Shown one piece after another: positions 24,139-37,426 of a stretch of 64,000 bases of DNA. Position 1 is the stretch's first letter; every line of letters begins with the position of its first letter. Below the pieces are notes generated by a model, which was given only the letters and a program-made list of their open reading frames with translations, made no database searches and was not told the origin of the DNA. This stretch comes from Symsagittifera roscoffensis (Eukaryota; Xenacoelomorpha; Acoela; Convolutidae): assembly GCF_963678635.1 (NCBI RefSeq), contig NC_087067.1, forward strand, positions 56,391,964 through 56,455,963, read 5' to 3'. A program made the position numbers and the translations under genes.

Positions 24139-26626
24139 TTACAGTCAGGAGTCCCTTCATCACGTATTCCAGTCAAAATCCTTGGAATTTTCTAGTTATG
24201 AAAGTGATAATGATAAAAGAAGATGACAAGTGTTTAAGTCGTTTTCAATTAAAGTCGATACGGGTTACGTTTCTCTAATAAGAAAACGCAACCCGACACG
24301 AGAAAATATAATATACAAGTGTTACAAATAAAAAATTTCGTCGAAAGTTATTTTGTCATTTATTGTTCCGAGTACGCAAGCGGCGTTCGCAATCTGTATT
24401 GCCAGGGATATTCTGTTTTAAAAAGCTGCCTGCTCTGGCTATTCGGTAAGAAATCTCAAACATGATGCAGAAAAATTGAAAATTTTAACATTTATAAGCT
24501 ATTTGGTAAAAAAAAGTTTGAAGAAATGTCAATATTACCAAAGAAACATAGAAGTTATTATACTTGATTTGAGTAATTTGATCAAGATATTTCGAATAAT
24601 CAATTTCTCAATTGATGTTAAATTTCTACATTTACTGGTTAGTTTTTGGCAGTTGTGATAATCTTTTACTAATTACCCCGTATAAACCAATTATTGTCTG
24701 TTTTTCTGACTTTAGACCCTTTCTAATCTTTGACCACTCTGCTCATTCGCTGGCCACCAGCTTATCAGTTTTAAATTCATACTTTTCAGTTGTTGCGAAA
24801 AAATCAGGCATGTCTCGTCTAAACTAATCATTGTTAAAAGAAATGATTTGTTTCGAGAAAAAAAAACAAGTATGTTTCGTCTGCTGTTTCACGTTTCACG
24901 AAGTAAAGTTTAAAAAAGAAAGTTTAGTTACCAAAGAAAATACAAACAGGTTTCTTAAAACGCACCTTTCTATGTGGTCTCTGCGCTGCTTCTGCAATAA
25001 AAAAAAGGAAACAAAAGAAACTGAACCAATACAACAAAAAGAAATTACCATTTTTTTCTGCCAAATTATCCAGGAAATTCGAAACCGTGAAAAATCGGTA
25101 TTGGTATTGACACAATAAGGTATTGGTATTGGTACTGTTATTGATCAATACCAGGTTCCCGGTATTGGTATTGATCAATTTCCAGAAAACAGGTAGAAAC
25201 TCAGCATTCTTTGTGATGAAAACATTGCGGAAAAAAAAGAAAATTATGAAGAATTCATGCAAGACATTTCGATCCAAAATATTTCGTGTTTCAAACGTTT
25301 TATAAATTTTGCTAACACAAATTTTCAAAATTTTCAACTATCGAGAAAATGTGCTCTGATATTGCAGTTAACGCGCAAACTGAAAGACTAAAACGAGTGG
25401 GCGAACTCAACCATTGGGAGCCAAATCTATCTTGCGTGTAACAGTCGCCTACTTCGGTCACATATGAGGCTTAAAAAAATTGGCCCTATAACCATTGGCT
25501 CAAGAGTCAGGGACACTATCTCTTGTTTTTCTACCTCAAAACGGTCGGAGCCAATTCGGTTCACTTGCAACATGAGACTAAAACCCGTTACAGCTTAAAG
25601 CTCAGTACCAAAATACCCCCTACCACTCTAGAAAATAAGAACGTCCCCAAACTTAGGTCTCAAAATACCCAAAATACACGAACGCCGTTAAAAACAGGTC
25701 GGAACAATCCGTAAAGTCACTTTTTATTAGACAGTGGAACTTTGATCCATTTCAGATAGATGAAACCAGCCGGTTACTGTGCAAGTAGCACAGAATGGTC
25801 CGACCAGTCTTATAAAAAATATATTTTTTTTCAAATTGGTGTCATTTTATTGCATGTTGTGAAATAAAGATCTGAACGAAAAAGTAGAATTTATGCAGAA
25901 TTGAGAATCATAGTAAAGTAGGTCAATAGGAAAACAGTTTTTGAAAAAAAATTAATAGGAAAAACGAAAAAAAAATTTTTTTTTTAAATTTCAAATTTTT
26001 GATTTCTAAATTTGCAATAAAAATTTCCAAAAACTACCTTTACTTGAGTAAACTAATTTTTTACGGCTTAAATCAAGCGAGAATAAGCTTTTGCAATTAA
26101 AAACTGCCTTACTAATTAACTCGAAAATAGAATCAAATCAAAAACTTACACCGGTTTTTCTCGACACAGATTTTTTGAAATTGTGTAATGTCGTTCTAAT
26201 CACGATTGAAAGGGCTTTACAATGATTTATCACTCAACCCTGTCAGATGATTTTTTGCGATAGCTGATTTTGCGTGGAAAAAACTAAAACACCCGAATCT
26301 AAAGTTCCTACCCATTTTCAATGGTCGGAATAATACGTTTTTGAATTATTTAAGAAAGGATTCCAGACGATTTGTCTGGCTATAATAATCAAGTAGAAAG
26401 CTCAGAAAGGGCAACCAATTTGATTTCAATTTAGGACATTAACATCATTGACCACCATTTCAGATGTCACAAAGGTTACTGTCGATATGACTATTAAACG
26501 GTTTAGGAGAAAAGAAATCGACTTGCTTGCATCACTCTCGTCTGCCTTTGAACTCATATTCTTTCTGAAGCAAATGAATCTTTTTTTATGGTAATCAGAA
26601 GGTCAAAAGTATCATAGTAACCGAGG
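24139..26626. repeat. Array 4, unit 3 (2.49 kb)
   Basis: Its core resembles array-2 copies more than its array-4 neighbours at several diagnostic bases (GATGTTAAATTTC near 24615, TTGTTGCGAAAAAATC near 24791). This indicates sequence exchange between the arrays. Confidence 0.9.
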
Positions 26627-28702
26627 TTACAGTCAGGAGTCCCTTCATCACGTATTCCAGTCAAAATCCTTGGAATTTTCTAGTTATGAAAGTGATAATG
26701 ATAAAAGAAGATGACAAGTGTTTAAGTCCTTTTCAATTAAAGTCGATACGGGTTACGTTTCTTCAATAAGAAAACGCAACCCGACACGAGAAAATATAAT
26801 ATACAAGTGTTACAAATAAAAAATTTCGTCGAAAGTTATTTTGTCATTTATTGTTCCGAGTACGCAAGCGGCGTTCGCAATCTGTATTGCCAGGGATATT
26901 CTCTGTTTTAAAAAGCTGCCTGCTCTGGCTATTCGGTAAGAAATCTCAAACATGAGGCAGAAAAATTGAAAATTTTAACATTTATAAGCTATTTGGTAAA
27001 AAAAAAATTTGAAGAAATGTCAATATTACCAAAGAAACATAGAAGTTATTATACTTGATTTGAGTAATTTGATCAAGATATTTCGAATAATCAATTTCTC
27101 AATTGATGTATAATTTCTACATTTACTGGTTAGTTTTTGGCAGTTGTCATAATCTTTTACTAATTACCCCGTATAAACCAATTATTGTCTGTTTTTCTGA
27201 CTTTAGACCCTTTCTAATCTTTGACCACTCTGCTTATTCGCTGGCCACCAGCTTATCAGTTTTAAATTCGTACTTTTCAGTTGCTGCCAAAAAATCAGGC
27301 ATGTCTCGTCTAAACTAATCATTGTTAAAAGAAATGATTTGTTTCGAGAAAAAAAAACAAGTATGTTTCGTCTGCTGTTTCACGTTTCACGAAGTATAGT
27401 TTATAAAAGAAAGTTTAGTTACCAAAGAAAATACAAACAGGTTTCTTAAAACACACCTTTCTATGTGGTCTCTGCGCTGCTTCTGCAATAAAAAAAAAGG
27501 AAACAAAAGAAACTGAACCAATACAACAAAAAGAAATTACCATTTTTTTCTGCCAAATTATCCAGGAAATTCGAAACCGTGAAAAATTGGTATTGGTATT
27601 GACACAATCAGGTATTGGTATTGGTACTGTTATTGAGCAATACCAGAGAAAATAGGTAGAAACTCAGCATTATTTGTGATGAAAACATTGCGGAAAAAAA
27701 AGAAAATTATGAAGAATTCATGCAAGATATTTCGATCCAAAATATTTCGTGTTTCAAACGTTTCGTAATTTTTGCTAACACAAATTTTCAAAATTTTCAA
27801 CTATCGAGAAAATGTGCTCTGATATTGCAGTTAACGCGCAAACTGAAAGACTAAAACGAGTGGGCGAACTCAACCATTGGGAGCCAAATCTATCTTGCGT
27901 GTAACAGTCGCCTACTTCGGTCACATATGAGGCTTAAAAAAATTGGCCCTATAACCATGGCTCAATTTATGCATAATTGAGAATCATAGTAAAGTAGGTC
28001 AATAGGAAAACAGTTTTTGAAGAAAAATTAATAGGAAAAACGAAAAAAAATTTTTTTTTTAAAAATTCAAATTTTTGATTCCTAAATTTGCGATAAAAAA
28101 CTCCAAAAACTACCTTTACTTGAGTAAACTAAGTTTTTACGGCTTAAATTAAGCTAGAATAAGCTTTTGCAATTAAAAACTGCCTTACTAATTAACTCGA
28201 AAATAGAATCAAATCAAAAACTTACACCGGTTTTTCTCGACACAGATTTTTTGAAATTTTGTAATGTCGTTCTAATCACGATTGAAAGGGTTTTACAATG
28301 ATTTATCACTCAACCCTGTCAGATGATTTTTTGCGATAGCTGATTTTGCGTGGAAAAAACTAAAACACCCGAATCCAAAGTTCCTACCCATTTTCAATGG
28401 TCGGAATAATAAGTTTTTGAAATATTTAAGAAAGGATTTCAAACGATTTGTCTGGCTATAATAATCAAGTAGAAAGCTCAAAAAGGGCAACCAATTTGAT
28501 TTCAATTTAGGACATTAACATCATTGACCACCATTTCAGATGTCACAAAGGTTACTGTCGATATGACTATTAAACGGTTTAGGAGAAAAGAAATCGACTT
28601 GCTTGCATCACTCTCGTCTGCCTTTGAACTCATATTCTTTCTGAAGCAAATGAATCTTTTTTTAAGGTAATCAGAAGGTCAAAAGTATCATAGTAACCGA
28701 GG
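26627..28702. repeat. Array 4, unit 4 with internal deletion (2.08 kb)
   Basis: About 430 bp are missing near 27961, joining CCATGGCTCA directly to ATTTATGCATAATTGAG. The left half of the TIR element is lost. A smaller deletion removes the right arm of the GGTATTG palindrome near 27640. Confidence 0.9.
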
Positions 28703-30742
28703 TTACAGTCAGGAGTCCCTTCATCACGTATTCCAGTCAAAATCCTTGGAATTTTCTAGTTATGAAAGTGATAATGATAAAAGAAGATGACAAGTGTTTA
28801 AGTCCTTTTCAATTAAAGTCGATACGGGTTACGTTTCTTCAATAAGAAAACGCAACCCGACACGAGAAAATATAATATACAAGTGTTACAAATAAAAAAT
28901 TTCGTCGAAAGTTATTTTGTCATTTATTGTTCCGAGTACGCAAGCGGCGTTCGCAATCTGTATTGCCAGGGATATTCTCTGTTTTAAAAAGCTGCCTGCT
29001 CTGGCTATTCGGTAAGAAATCTCAAACATGAGGCAGAAAAATTGAAAATTTTAACATTTATAAGCTATTTGGTAAAAAAAAATTTGAAGAAATGTCAATA
29101 TTACCAAAGAAACATAGAAGTTATTATACTTGATTTGAGTAATTTGATCAAGATATTTCGAATAATCAATTTCTCAATTGATGTATAATTTCTACATTTA
29201 CTGGTTAGTTTTTGGCAGTTGTCATAATCTTTTACTAATTACCCCGTATAAACCAATTATTGTCTGTTTTTCTGACTTTAGACCCTTTCTAATCTTTGAC
29301 CACTCTGCTTATTCGCTGGCCACCAGCTTATCAGTTTCAAATTCGTACTTTTCAGTTGCTGCCAAAAAATCAGGCATGTCTCGTCTAAACTAATCATTGT
29401 TAAAAGAAATGATTTGTTTCGAGAAAAAAAAACAAGTATGTTTCGTCTGCTGTTTCACGTTTCACGAAGTATAGTTTATAAAAGAAAGTTTAGTTACCAA
29501 AGAAAATACAAACAGATTTCTTAAAACACACCTTTCTATGTGGTCTCTGCGCTGCTTCTGCAATAAAAAAAAAGGAAACAAAAGAAACTGAACCAATACA
29601 ACAAAAAGAAATTACCATTTTTTTCTGCCAAATTATCCAGGAAATTCGAAACCGGGAAAAATTGGTATTGGTATTGACACAATCAGGTATTGGTATTGGT
29701 ACTGTTATTGATCAATACAAGGTTCCCGGTATTGGTATTGATCAATTTCTAGAAAACAGGTAGAAACTCAGCATTATTTGTGATGAAAACATTGCGGAAA
29801 AAAAAGAAAATTATGAAGAATTCATGCAAGATATTTCGATCCAAAATATTTCGTGTTTCAAACGTTTCGTAATTTTTGCTAACACAAATTTTCAAAATTT
29901 TCAACTATCGAGAAAATGTGCTCTGATATTGCAGTTAACGCGCAAACTGAAAGACTAAAACGAGTGGGCGAACTCAACCATTGGGAGCCAAATCTATCTT
30001 GCGTGTAACAGTCGCCTACTTCGGTCACATATGAGGCTTAAAAAAATAGGCCCTATAACCATTGGCTCAAGAGTCAGGGACACTATCTCTTGTTTTTCTA
30101 CCTCAAAACGGTCGGAGCCAATTCGGTTCACTTGCAACATGAGACTAAAACCCGTTACAGCTTAAAGCTCAGTACCAAAATACCACCACCACTCTAGAAA
30201 ATAAGAACGTCCCCAAACTTAGGTCTCAAAATACCCAAAATACACGAACGCCGTTAAAAACAGGTCGGAACAAACCGTAAAGTCACTTTTTATTAGACAG
30301 TGGAACTTTGATCCATTTCAGATAGATGAAACTAGCCGGTTACTGTGCAAGTAGCACAGAATGGTCCGACCAGTCTTATAAAAAATATATTTTTTTCAAA
30401 TTGGTGTCGTTTTATTGCATGTTGTGATATAAAGATCTGAACGAAAAAGTAGAATTTATGCAGAATTGAGAATCATAGTAAAGTAGGTCAATAGGAAAAC
30501 AGTTTTTGAAGAAAAATTAATAGGAAAAACGAAAAATTTTTTTTTTTTTTAAATTCAAATTTTTGATTCCTAAATTTGCGATAAAAAACTCCAAAAACTA
30601 CCTTTACTTGAGTAAACTAAGTTTTTACGGCTTAAATTAAGCTAGAATAAGCTTTTGCAATTAAAAACTGCCTTACTAATTAACTCGAAAATAGAATCAA
30701 ATCAAAAACTTACACCGGTTTTTCTCGACACAGATTTTTTGA
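28703..30742. repeat. Array 4, unit 5, truncated (2.04 kb)
   Basis: Last unit of the array. It ends inside the TIR element at CACAGATTTTTTGA and continues into single-copy sequence GTAAATATAAG. No target-site duplication is visible at the end. Confidence 0.9.
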
Positions 30743-31167
30743 GTAAATATAAGACAAACTTTAACAATTCTTATTTCAAATGCATTATCTGATTTTTTCT
30801 CCTTTGCAGATTTTAGCAATATAACCGACCTTTTAAAAGGTGAGTTTTACTGGTCACACCAATTTATTACGTTAGCAATAACGCTTGCTAGCAATATAGG
30901 GTTCTTTCTATCATAGAAAGTAAATCTAAAATTCGCTGGAAAATACTTTATTGGAAAGAAATTGGTATGAATTTACTACAGGTTGCCTTCAGACTCGATA
31001 ATTTTTAAGGTTTGGATTTGTCATGTTTTTGGTTAAGAATGGTTGGTATTTTTCAAGAGAGGGGTTGGAGCGGTTTAAGAGAAAATTTGGGAAGTAGTTT
31101 TCAGCTCTTTTTATACTTCATTGGGAAATCCCCCGATTTTTCGTAGCAAATAAAAAGTTACACTTTG
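30743..31167. other. Single-copy flank of the arrays
   Basis: No gene, RNA or repeat that I can support. It contains a CTCCTTTGCAG acceptor-like string near 30800, but no coding frame follows it. Confidence 0.5.
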
Positions 31168-31697
31168 TTATCTCTCATGATAGTCATTCAAACATTCGTA
31201 TTGATTCGAATTTCATATTGAATCAGAAACATGGAATTTATGGAAACATGGAAAGCGTGATACCGCCGCCATCATAAAATCAAACTGTTTATATCCTTTT
31301 GCAAAATGAATGGAAACCAATAGCTTAAGTATTGGGAATACTCGTATAACGTTTAAAACATTGGGAGTGAAAACGACTCTTCTCGTGAAATACGAACATT
31401 AGCGACTCTACTCGTAAATTAGGAATGTACGAACGACTCTACTTGCAAAATACGAATGTTTGAATGACTATCATGAGAGATAACAGAGTCGTTCGTACAT
31501 TCCTAATTTACGAGTAGAGTCGCTAATGTTCGTATTTCACGAGAAGAATGTTTTAAACGTTATACGAGTATTCCCAATACTTTAGCTATTGGTTTCCATT
31601 CATTTTGCAAAAGGATATAAACAGTTTGATTTTATGATGGCGGCGGTATCACGCTTTGTGGGCAAAATAAATTCCATGTTTCTGATTCAATATGAAA
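31168..31697. repeat. Large nested inverted repeat
   Basis: The right half of the structure is, in order, the reverse complement of the left half. 31211-31240 pairs with 31668-31697, 31255-31362 with 31547-31654, and 31379-31440 with 31485-31546. The 44-bp loop (31441-31484) contains 31449-31483, which is the reverse complement of 31168-31202, the sequence just outside the left arm. A 16-bp bulge (31363-31378) occurs on the left arm only. Arms are near-perfect by eye. No transposase-like frame or flanking duplication was seen. Confidence 0.9.
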
Positions 31698-31985
31698 TCG
31701 GAACAGTTTTTTTTTTCGTTCGGTCGAAAAGTAGCCGTTTTTTGTCTAATCTACGCTTGGGTCGAACGCATTTTTTCTTGTTGTAGTCGGTTGAAACATC
31801 TCAGTCGAATAATTTCGGAAGCCAGTTTCAGTTGAATAGATCAAAAAAATAGCACGCTTGAGTCGAACATATTTTTCTTTCAGTCGAGTGTGTCGAAACA
31901 TTGCCGTTTTTGGTCGACTCCATCGAAAAAAAGCTATTTTTGGCCGAGTCGTTCGAAATTAACTCGAAAATTTCAACCCGGGATG
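31698..31985. repeat. Irregular GTCGAA-motif cluster
   Basis: GTCGAA or close variants recur about ten times at irregular 20-60 bp spacing, in the sense CAGTCGAA/GGTCGAA. It may be a decayed minisatellite. A 65-codon frame overlapping its left part looks like chance. Confidence 0.4.
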
Positions 31986-32758
31986 TGTTGTGTTATTATT
32001 GTGTTAAATTAAGCAGTGGTTTATTTTGCCCCCAAATCTTTTTGTGCGCACATGCAGCAATTGTATCCCGTGAATTAAATTAATTTGAGGTAAATAATTT
32101 GGGCGTTGAACAAGAAATGAGAACGCACTTCGTGTACAACTGATTGTTCTCATGGCGAAGTTCGTCTCAAGTGTTTGTTTTAAGAATATCATTGATTCTG
32201 CTGAAAATGGTGCTTGTTTGTTCTTTTCAGTAAAATTGTCTTTGTTTTGCCCGTGCTCGTTTCACCTGTCATAAAACACAAATTACAAATTATTTAAATT
32301 GAATTAAATATTGGGCGGCTCATTCTTTGAATTATAAATATCGCAATTAATTAAATTTCTCTTGCTTGAAATTTTACGATATGAATGACACAATCAGTAA
32401 CTAGAAGTTCGAAAGCTTGTACATAGATAATACTGAAAGCTCTGGGTGCTTGTTTCCTTTGTTATATCGGGGCAAGTCAACCTGGTTTATATTACTTGAG
32501 CTATATAAATGTTCTGACTTTTGAAAGAACGGAATAACTGTGTATTTGGGTGTTTTTTTTTCACTCAGAATTAGATACCACAAATAAGGATCAGTAGTCA
32601 ATGAAAACAATAGTTTGAGTTCTAGGAAAGTTTGAGTTTATCTGCTCATATCACCTACGAAAAAGCAACAATAATAATTGCAAAATAATTGCAAATAATT
32701 GTGTGAAATAATAATTGTGTTTTGAACTTTCTGTGCTATTTGCCCAACAGCGGATTAT
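31986..32758. other. No recognisable feature
   Basis: AT-rich with only short frames (32004-32192 minus, 32401-32610 minus) that show no family signature. Confidence 0.5.
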
Positions 32759-33235
32759 TGTTCCGGCCATTGAAATTGGGAGGAACTTTGTATTCGGGTG
32801 TGTTTTAGTTTTTTTTTCCACGCAAAGTCAGATACGACACATTATTATTGTAATGAGTCGTGTGATCAATCATATTAAAGCCCTTTTAGTCATGATTCGA
32901 ACGACTCTTTTCAAAAACTATCCCAGTTTCGAGAAAAACCGGTTTGAAATTTTTGATTTGGCCTAATTTTGAGCGAGTAAAGCGATCGAGCGAATAACTT
33001 TCGTTAGACAAATTTGTCATCTAGACTAAGAAACCTTGATTTAACTAAACAAACTAATTGTGGAAGTTGGCAATAATATTTTTCTTTAAAAAAATGAAAA
33101 AATTTTATGCTATTTTTTTTTCTTCATTTTTTGTTCGTTACTTTTTAGAAGACAACTGTTGTCGGTGATGTCTGATCGACTAACTTATAACGCATTCGTA
33201 TAGTTCTTTAGTTCTTTCATCACACCACGCACAAG
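32759..33235 (-). mobile_element. Diverged TIR element copy, reversed
   Basis: Starts TGTTCCGGCCA at 32759. It carries reversed versions of family segments: AACTTTGTATTCGGGTGT, GTCATGATTCGAACG and ACGCATTCGTATAGTT near 33190. The far end is indistinct. Confidence 0.5.
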
Positions 33236-34017
33236 AAATGACACCATTTCAAAGTAATATAAAAAAAAAATTCAAGTTCAGCAACCGGATTTTCTTATTT
33301 TACAGCTCAACGAAAAATGACAAAAAATCTCGATCTAGATTTAAGCACCACCTCCTAACATTTCTAAATTTCGATCAGGACCTCCTTTTTTCTTTATCGT
33401 ATTGCAACAACTCTCGTATTGCAACAACTCATAAGAAATAGCTCACAACAAAAAATGGCTAACAGACATAAATCATAATATTGACTAAGATTTTGAACAG
33501 TTTCCTTGCGTTCATTGACTTTTTTCCAACAAACTTCAACTTTCGGATTTCAAACAATTTTATGCTCTTCGAATTTCAAGAGCCTTTTTTATGATTGACA
33601 CATTTTTTGATAAAATAGCCAATATGAGAAAAATTCATCAATAAATACAATTTTTATTCCGCTGAGAAAATTTAAAATTGAAATCCACTCATGAAAGTTG
33701 AAGTCGATCACTTTTTTAAAGACCTCCAAGCATCTGCCGTTCGATAGTAGAGTTTGCTTTTCTTTTAACAAATGAAATGAAAAACAAATCAAAAGTCAAA
33801 TCGCGGAAAATCAAAATTGAAGGTGAATAAGTTTTTAGACTTTTCCTGAAATATAAGCGGAAAATTATTTCTTAGCAAGAGTCTTCACTCTCTGTTCATC
33901 GACTCTTATTTTTTGCAAAATAAGTTTTTTGAAAATTTTTATTGCCAAAGAAGTGATGAATGAAGCTTACATACCAGTTTTTATTTCAATAAAACCAATT
34001 TTTTTTTTGAAATGTTT
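33236..34017. other. No recognisable feature
   Basis: Short frames only (33238-33441 plus, 33589-33792 minus), with no motif or conserved neighbour to support them. Confidence 0.5.
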
Positions 34018-34284
34018 TCATATAACCAACACTACTCGATCGCTCCACTGGCTTGAAATTTGACTAAATTTCAGAAATTTTGTACCGGTTTTTTCTCGAC
34101 ATTGAGAATTTTTTTGAGAATTTTCTACTGTCCTCCAAATCACTTCTAAAAGTGCATTAAACTTATATATCCCTCGACACATTCCAATCAGTATTTGTGG
34201 GACCTGATTTTGCGTGGAGAACAAAAAGAAAAATCTAAAACACTCACGAATGCAAACTTTTCTCCCATTTCAGTAGTCGGAACA
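34018..34284. mobile_element. Right part of a diverged TIR element
   Basis: Ends TAGTCGGAACA at 34274-34284. Upstream it has the family strings CCGGTTTTTTCTCGACA, CTGATTTTGCGTGGA and AAAACACTCACGAATGC. The left terminus is not found. Confidence 0.5.
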
Positions 34285-34369
34285 AAGAATTCCAGAAAAT
34301 GGAGTGAAGATACTTAAGATCTTGCTTAAAGAAAAGTATTTAAAAATTTTCACGCTCTAGTTTGCAGAG

Positions 34370-34660
34370 GGTGGTTTCTAATTAAGAGTAATGAACGTAG
34401 TGAAGACTCTTGTATATGTCTTGCTGATTTTCAGTAAAAAGTTTTAGAATATTGATTGACTTAGGTAAAATGAACTTTTTGAGTTCAATTGAAATTCATC
34501 TGCTGAAAGTGACGTAAATAGCACTCTCCAAATACGAACGTGGAAATGGCGCGAAAAAACGTGAACGATTTCTACTTTCGAAAGTGGAATTTAATTTTTA
34601 GATTTCCAGCGGAATGAAAACTCTACCTATTGATCCAGTTTTCTCTAGTTGGGTTTGTCT
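34370..34660. repeat. Dispersed repeat, copy 1 (pair with 49134-49450)
   Basis: GAACGTAGTGAAGACTCTTGTATA, GACGTAAATAGCACTCTCC and TATTGATCCAGTTTTCTC occur in the same order and spacing at 49134-49450. A weaker relative appears at 42900-42985. No ends or coding capacity recognised. Confidence 0.6.
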
Positions 34661-34699
34661 GATCAGATTTCCTGCGGAGCAAATAAAGGGTAAAGTTCG

Positions 34700-36770
34700 A
34701 AATAGTTCAATCTTGAAGATATCGCCCCTCCTATTCCAGAAAAAAAAAGCGCGCAAAATCTGGAAACCCCCCCGGATTGGGAACCGCTGGTCCGATCCTT
34801 ATGAAAATTGGTGGGTGACTAATAGAGATGATTTTAGCCGGGAATGCCGATTTCGATACCCCTGGGGGGCGAGTGATAACTATTTCTGAAAATGCAATTA
34901 GCACATTTTGTAAACCGGTAACTAATGGTCAGAATGACTTTATACCTATGTAAACAAAACCCACTTTTTGTTGTTTCTCGACCCCTGGTAATGCTAGGGG
35001 CTAAAACTTGGGGGGATGGTAGGTTGGGGGAAGACCTGTTTGGACCCAATCCGGCGGCTACGTCGGAGGCTATTAGCACTTGAAAATTGAATTAGGCTAT
35101 TAACACCTGATAAAGATAATTGACTTGTGATTTTAATGCACCAATGTTAAGGGGGCTCAACCCAGTAGGGGGACACCTGGTGACCCAATCCTCTCCGGAA
35201 CTTCCTATGGGGAGAAAATGGCAATTTTAGGGCAAAGTGTTAATTGAGCAAAATTTTAGTGAAAAGTGTTAATTGAGCAAAAATATGGGAAGGGATGGTC
35301 CGATATGAATGAAACTTAGTATAATTAGTATCTCCCAGTTAAAATAAGACGTTTGGACGCGTTTGACCTCATTTGACCTCGGATGACCTCTAAGAGGTCA
35401 TTTGGCATTTTTGACCCCAAGAACCTCGGAAACCCCCTGAAAAGCGATAAATTAGCATTGTAAGGACCCGATAAATTAGCATTGTAGAATTTAATTCTAC
35501 CCACCTGGGGAGGTAAGGGGAGTCCCCTAAATCGAGAATTTTTAGTTTTGACCTTTGTACCCGAGCGAAAGTGATTTTCTGTAATTAGCAAACATTGGGG
35601 TCAGCTTAACCCACTCCACTTACACTTTCGATAAGAACGACAAACAAGTAAAAATACAGCCCCGGACAAAAATTGGGAACATCTATGGGGGGAAATGGGA
35701 ATTTCGGGATGAAGATTTTATGAACAGCCCTAGCATATCAAATAAATTCTTGTGGTGTTTTTTCGGATCAAAACGGACACGGGGAAGGGAATTACCCAGC
35801 CCTTGGACTTAAATTAAAATTTTTGGTCATTTTTAATTTAATTCAAGTATCATGGAAGTTTATTTGTGAGAACTGCCCAATTGATGGGGAAGGGAAAAAG
35901 TTAGGAAGAACTAAAATAAAATCATGCAAGGGGTCATTTGTCAAATACGATTGAGAGCTGATTTTGTAGTTGAACCCAATGTTTGCTCAGTATGTCCTGA
36001 TTAACTAAGTGCCACCCCGATGTTTAATTAAAGCTGACCTAATGGTTGATTCAGCTGATAAGTCCTGAGTGGCAGCTATTTAAGTGAATGTTAGTAAGGA
36101 TAGGGAACGGTACGCCTCTGACTGATTCAAAAGTAAATAAAGATAACGATACGCGATTAAGGCACAACCACCGAACTGGACAGAATAGTTGTTAACTACT
36201 ATTAAGACTAGTTGGTTCTCAATCAGAGAAAAGAGAAATTGATACTGAGAGAGAATATACTTGGTTCTCCGTTAGTTAGAGAGAACAAGTGAGAGACTTA
36301 TAGAATTCAGACGGGTCCTGGGAGTGACTAGTGAAATTTTAAAGTGAGTTCTCGACGCGAGATTTTTAGTGAAGCTTTGTGAAGCAAAGTTGAAGAGTTG
36401 TTTAGAATTGTTTGTAAAGTGAACTGCAAAAGGCAGCTTTCCGGAACTTATCGCAGATTAAATTCCTTGATACTTAAAAAATTGTATTCAGGCCACTTAG
36501 CGGTCCTTATACTCGGCAATTTATATATTTATTTCTGAATTCAATTACTATCCAGTTTCTTGCGATTCTTTCCGAGGAAGAGAACTGTCGAGAACAATCG
36601 AGCAAAGGGGGCGCAACCCAGTGTAGTACATCGATCGACCACCAAATTCAACCTTTCAACCGAAGGGATTGTCGCCAAATACCGGATCACAGCTCACCCC
36701 TTGCTGGTTCTGGTATTTAGGGAAGGGACTTAGCGGACAATATAGAAGGGACATATTGGGTCTAAACATT
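34700..36770. other. G-rich block of unlike composition; possible LTR-element leader
   Basis: This stretch has many GGGG/CCCC runs unlike its surroundings. It has small direct repeats (AAAGTGTTAATTGAGCAAAA near 35239 and 35265; GATAAATTAGCATTGTA near 35444 and 35470). From about 36060 it shows a TATTTAAG box, then AAATAAAG near 36135, then GGGGGCGCAACCCAGTG near 36609. This series resembles promoter, poly(A) signal and primer-binding leader of an LTR retrotransposon. No paired repeat or coding region was found, so this is only a suggestion. Confidence 0.3.
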
Positions 36771-37426
36771 CAAATTCCCCAAGACGACAAAAGGGCATCG
36801 ATTTTTTTCTTTGAAAAACGAAAGTTGTAATTTTTTCAACAAACTGTGTTTTATTTTATGTTACTTGCGTTCATTACTCTAGTTTTAATTTCATATCACT
36901 TGCTTTTCAAAAGTTTCTGATAAACGATCCTAACGAAACTGATTTATCTATTGAAATGTTTCCATCACAACTCGATTCTTAACGAAAATGTTTTAATTAG
37001 GTGTGCCACTCTACCAATTACATGTTTTTAATGTTATCTGGCTTATGTGGAAAGAACGGCAAAAGCCAACCCGTGTTTTTATAATTTTACCCTATTATTG
37101 ATAGATTTTGCTCTAGAAAATTGCTCTGCCAGTAGTTAGTTTGTAGGAGTTGGCTTTAATAGCGTCTTCCTATTGCTTTTATCAGTTGACATGATATTGA
37201 TCTAAATAATCAGTAGGTGAAGAATAAATCTTTTTACCTACTGGGCGGAACATTTGAGCTGTTCTTTTCTTCAGTTTGCGTAATTTGATAAGAACCTCAC
37301 TGCACACTCTGTCTATCTGTAGGCAGATAAATGCTGCCTCAATCAAGTAACTAAATGTTTCATAGATAGCATAGGTAGCTGAATTGAAGCGTAGATAGCT
37401 GAATTGTTTGCCATTTTCAGAGGTAC
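36771..37426. other. Upstream region of the ALG12 copy
   Basis: No feature beyond an acceptor-like TTGCCATTTTCAG ending at 37420, six bases before the ALG12 start codon. It could mean a 5' non-coding exon. Confidence 0.4.

Noticed and set aside
4696-30742. CRISPR-like or centromeric array
   Set aside because: Units are 1.7-2.5 kb with module structure and no spacers of uniform length. The arrays are too short and too mosaic to call a centromere from sequence alone.
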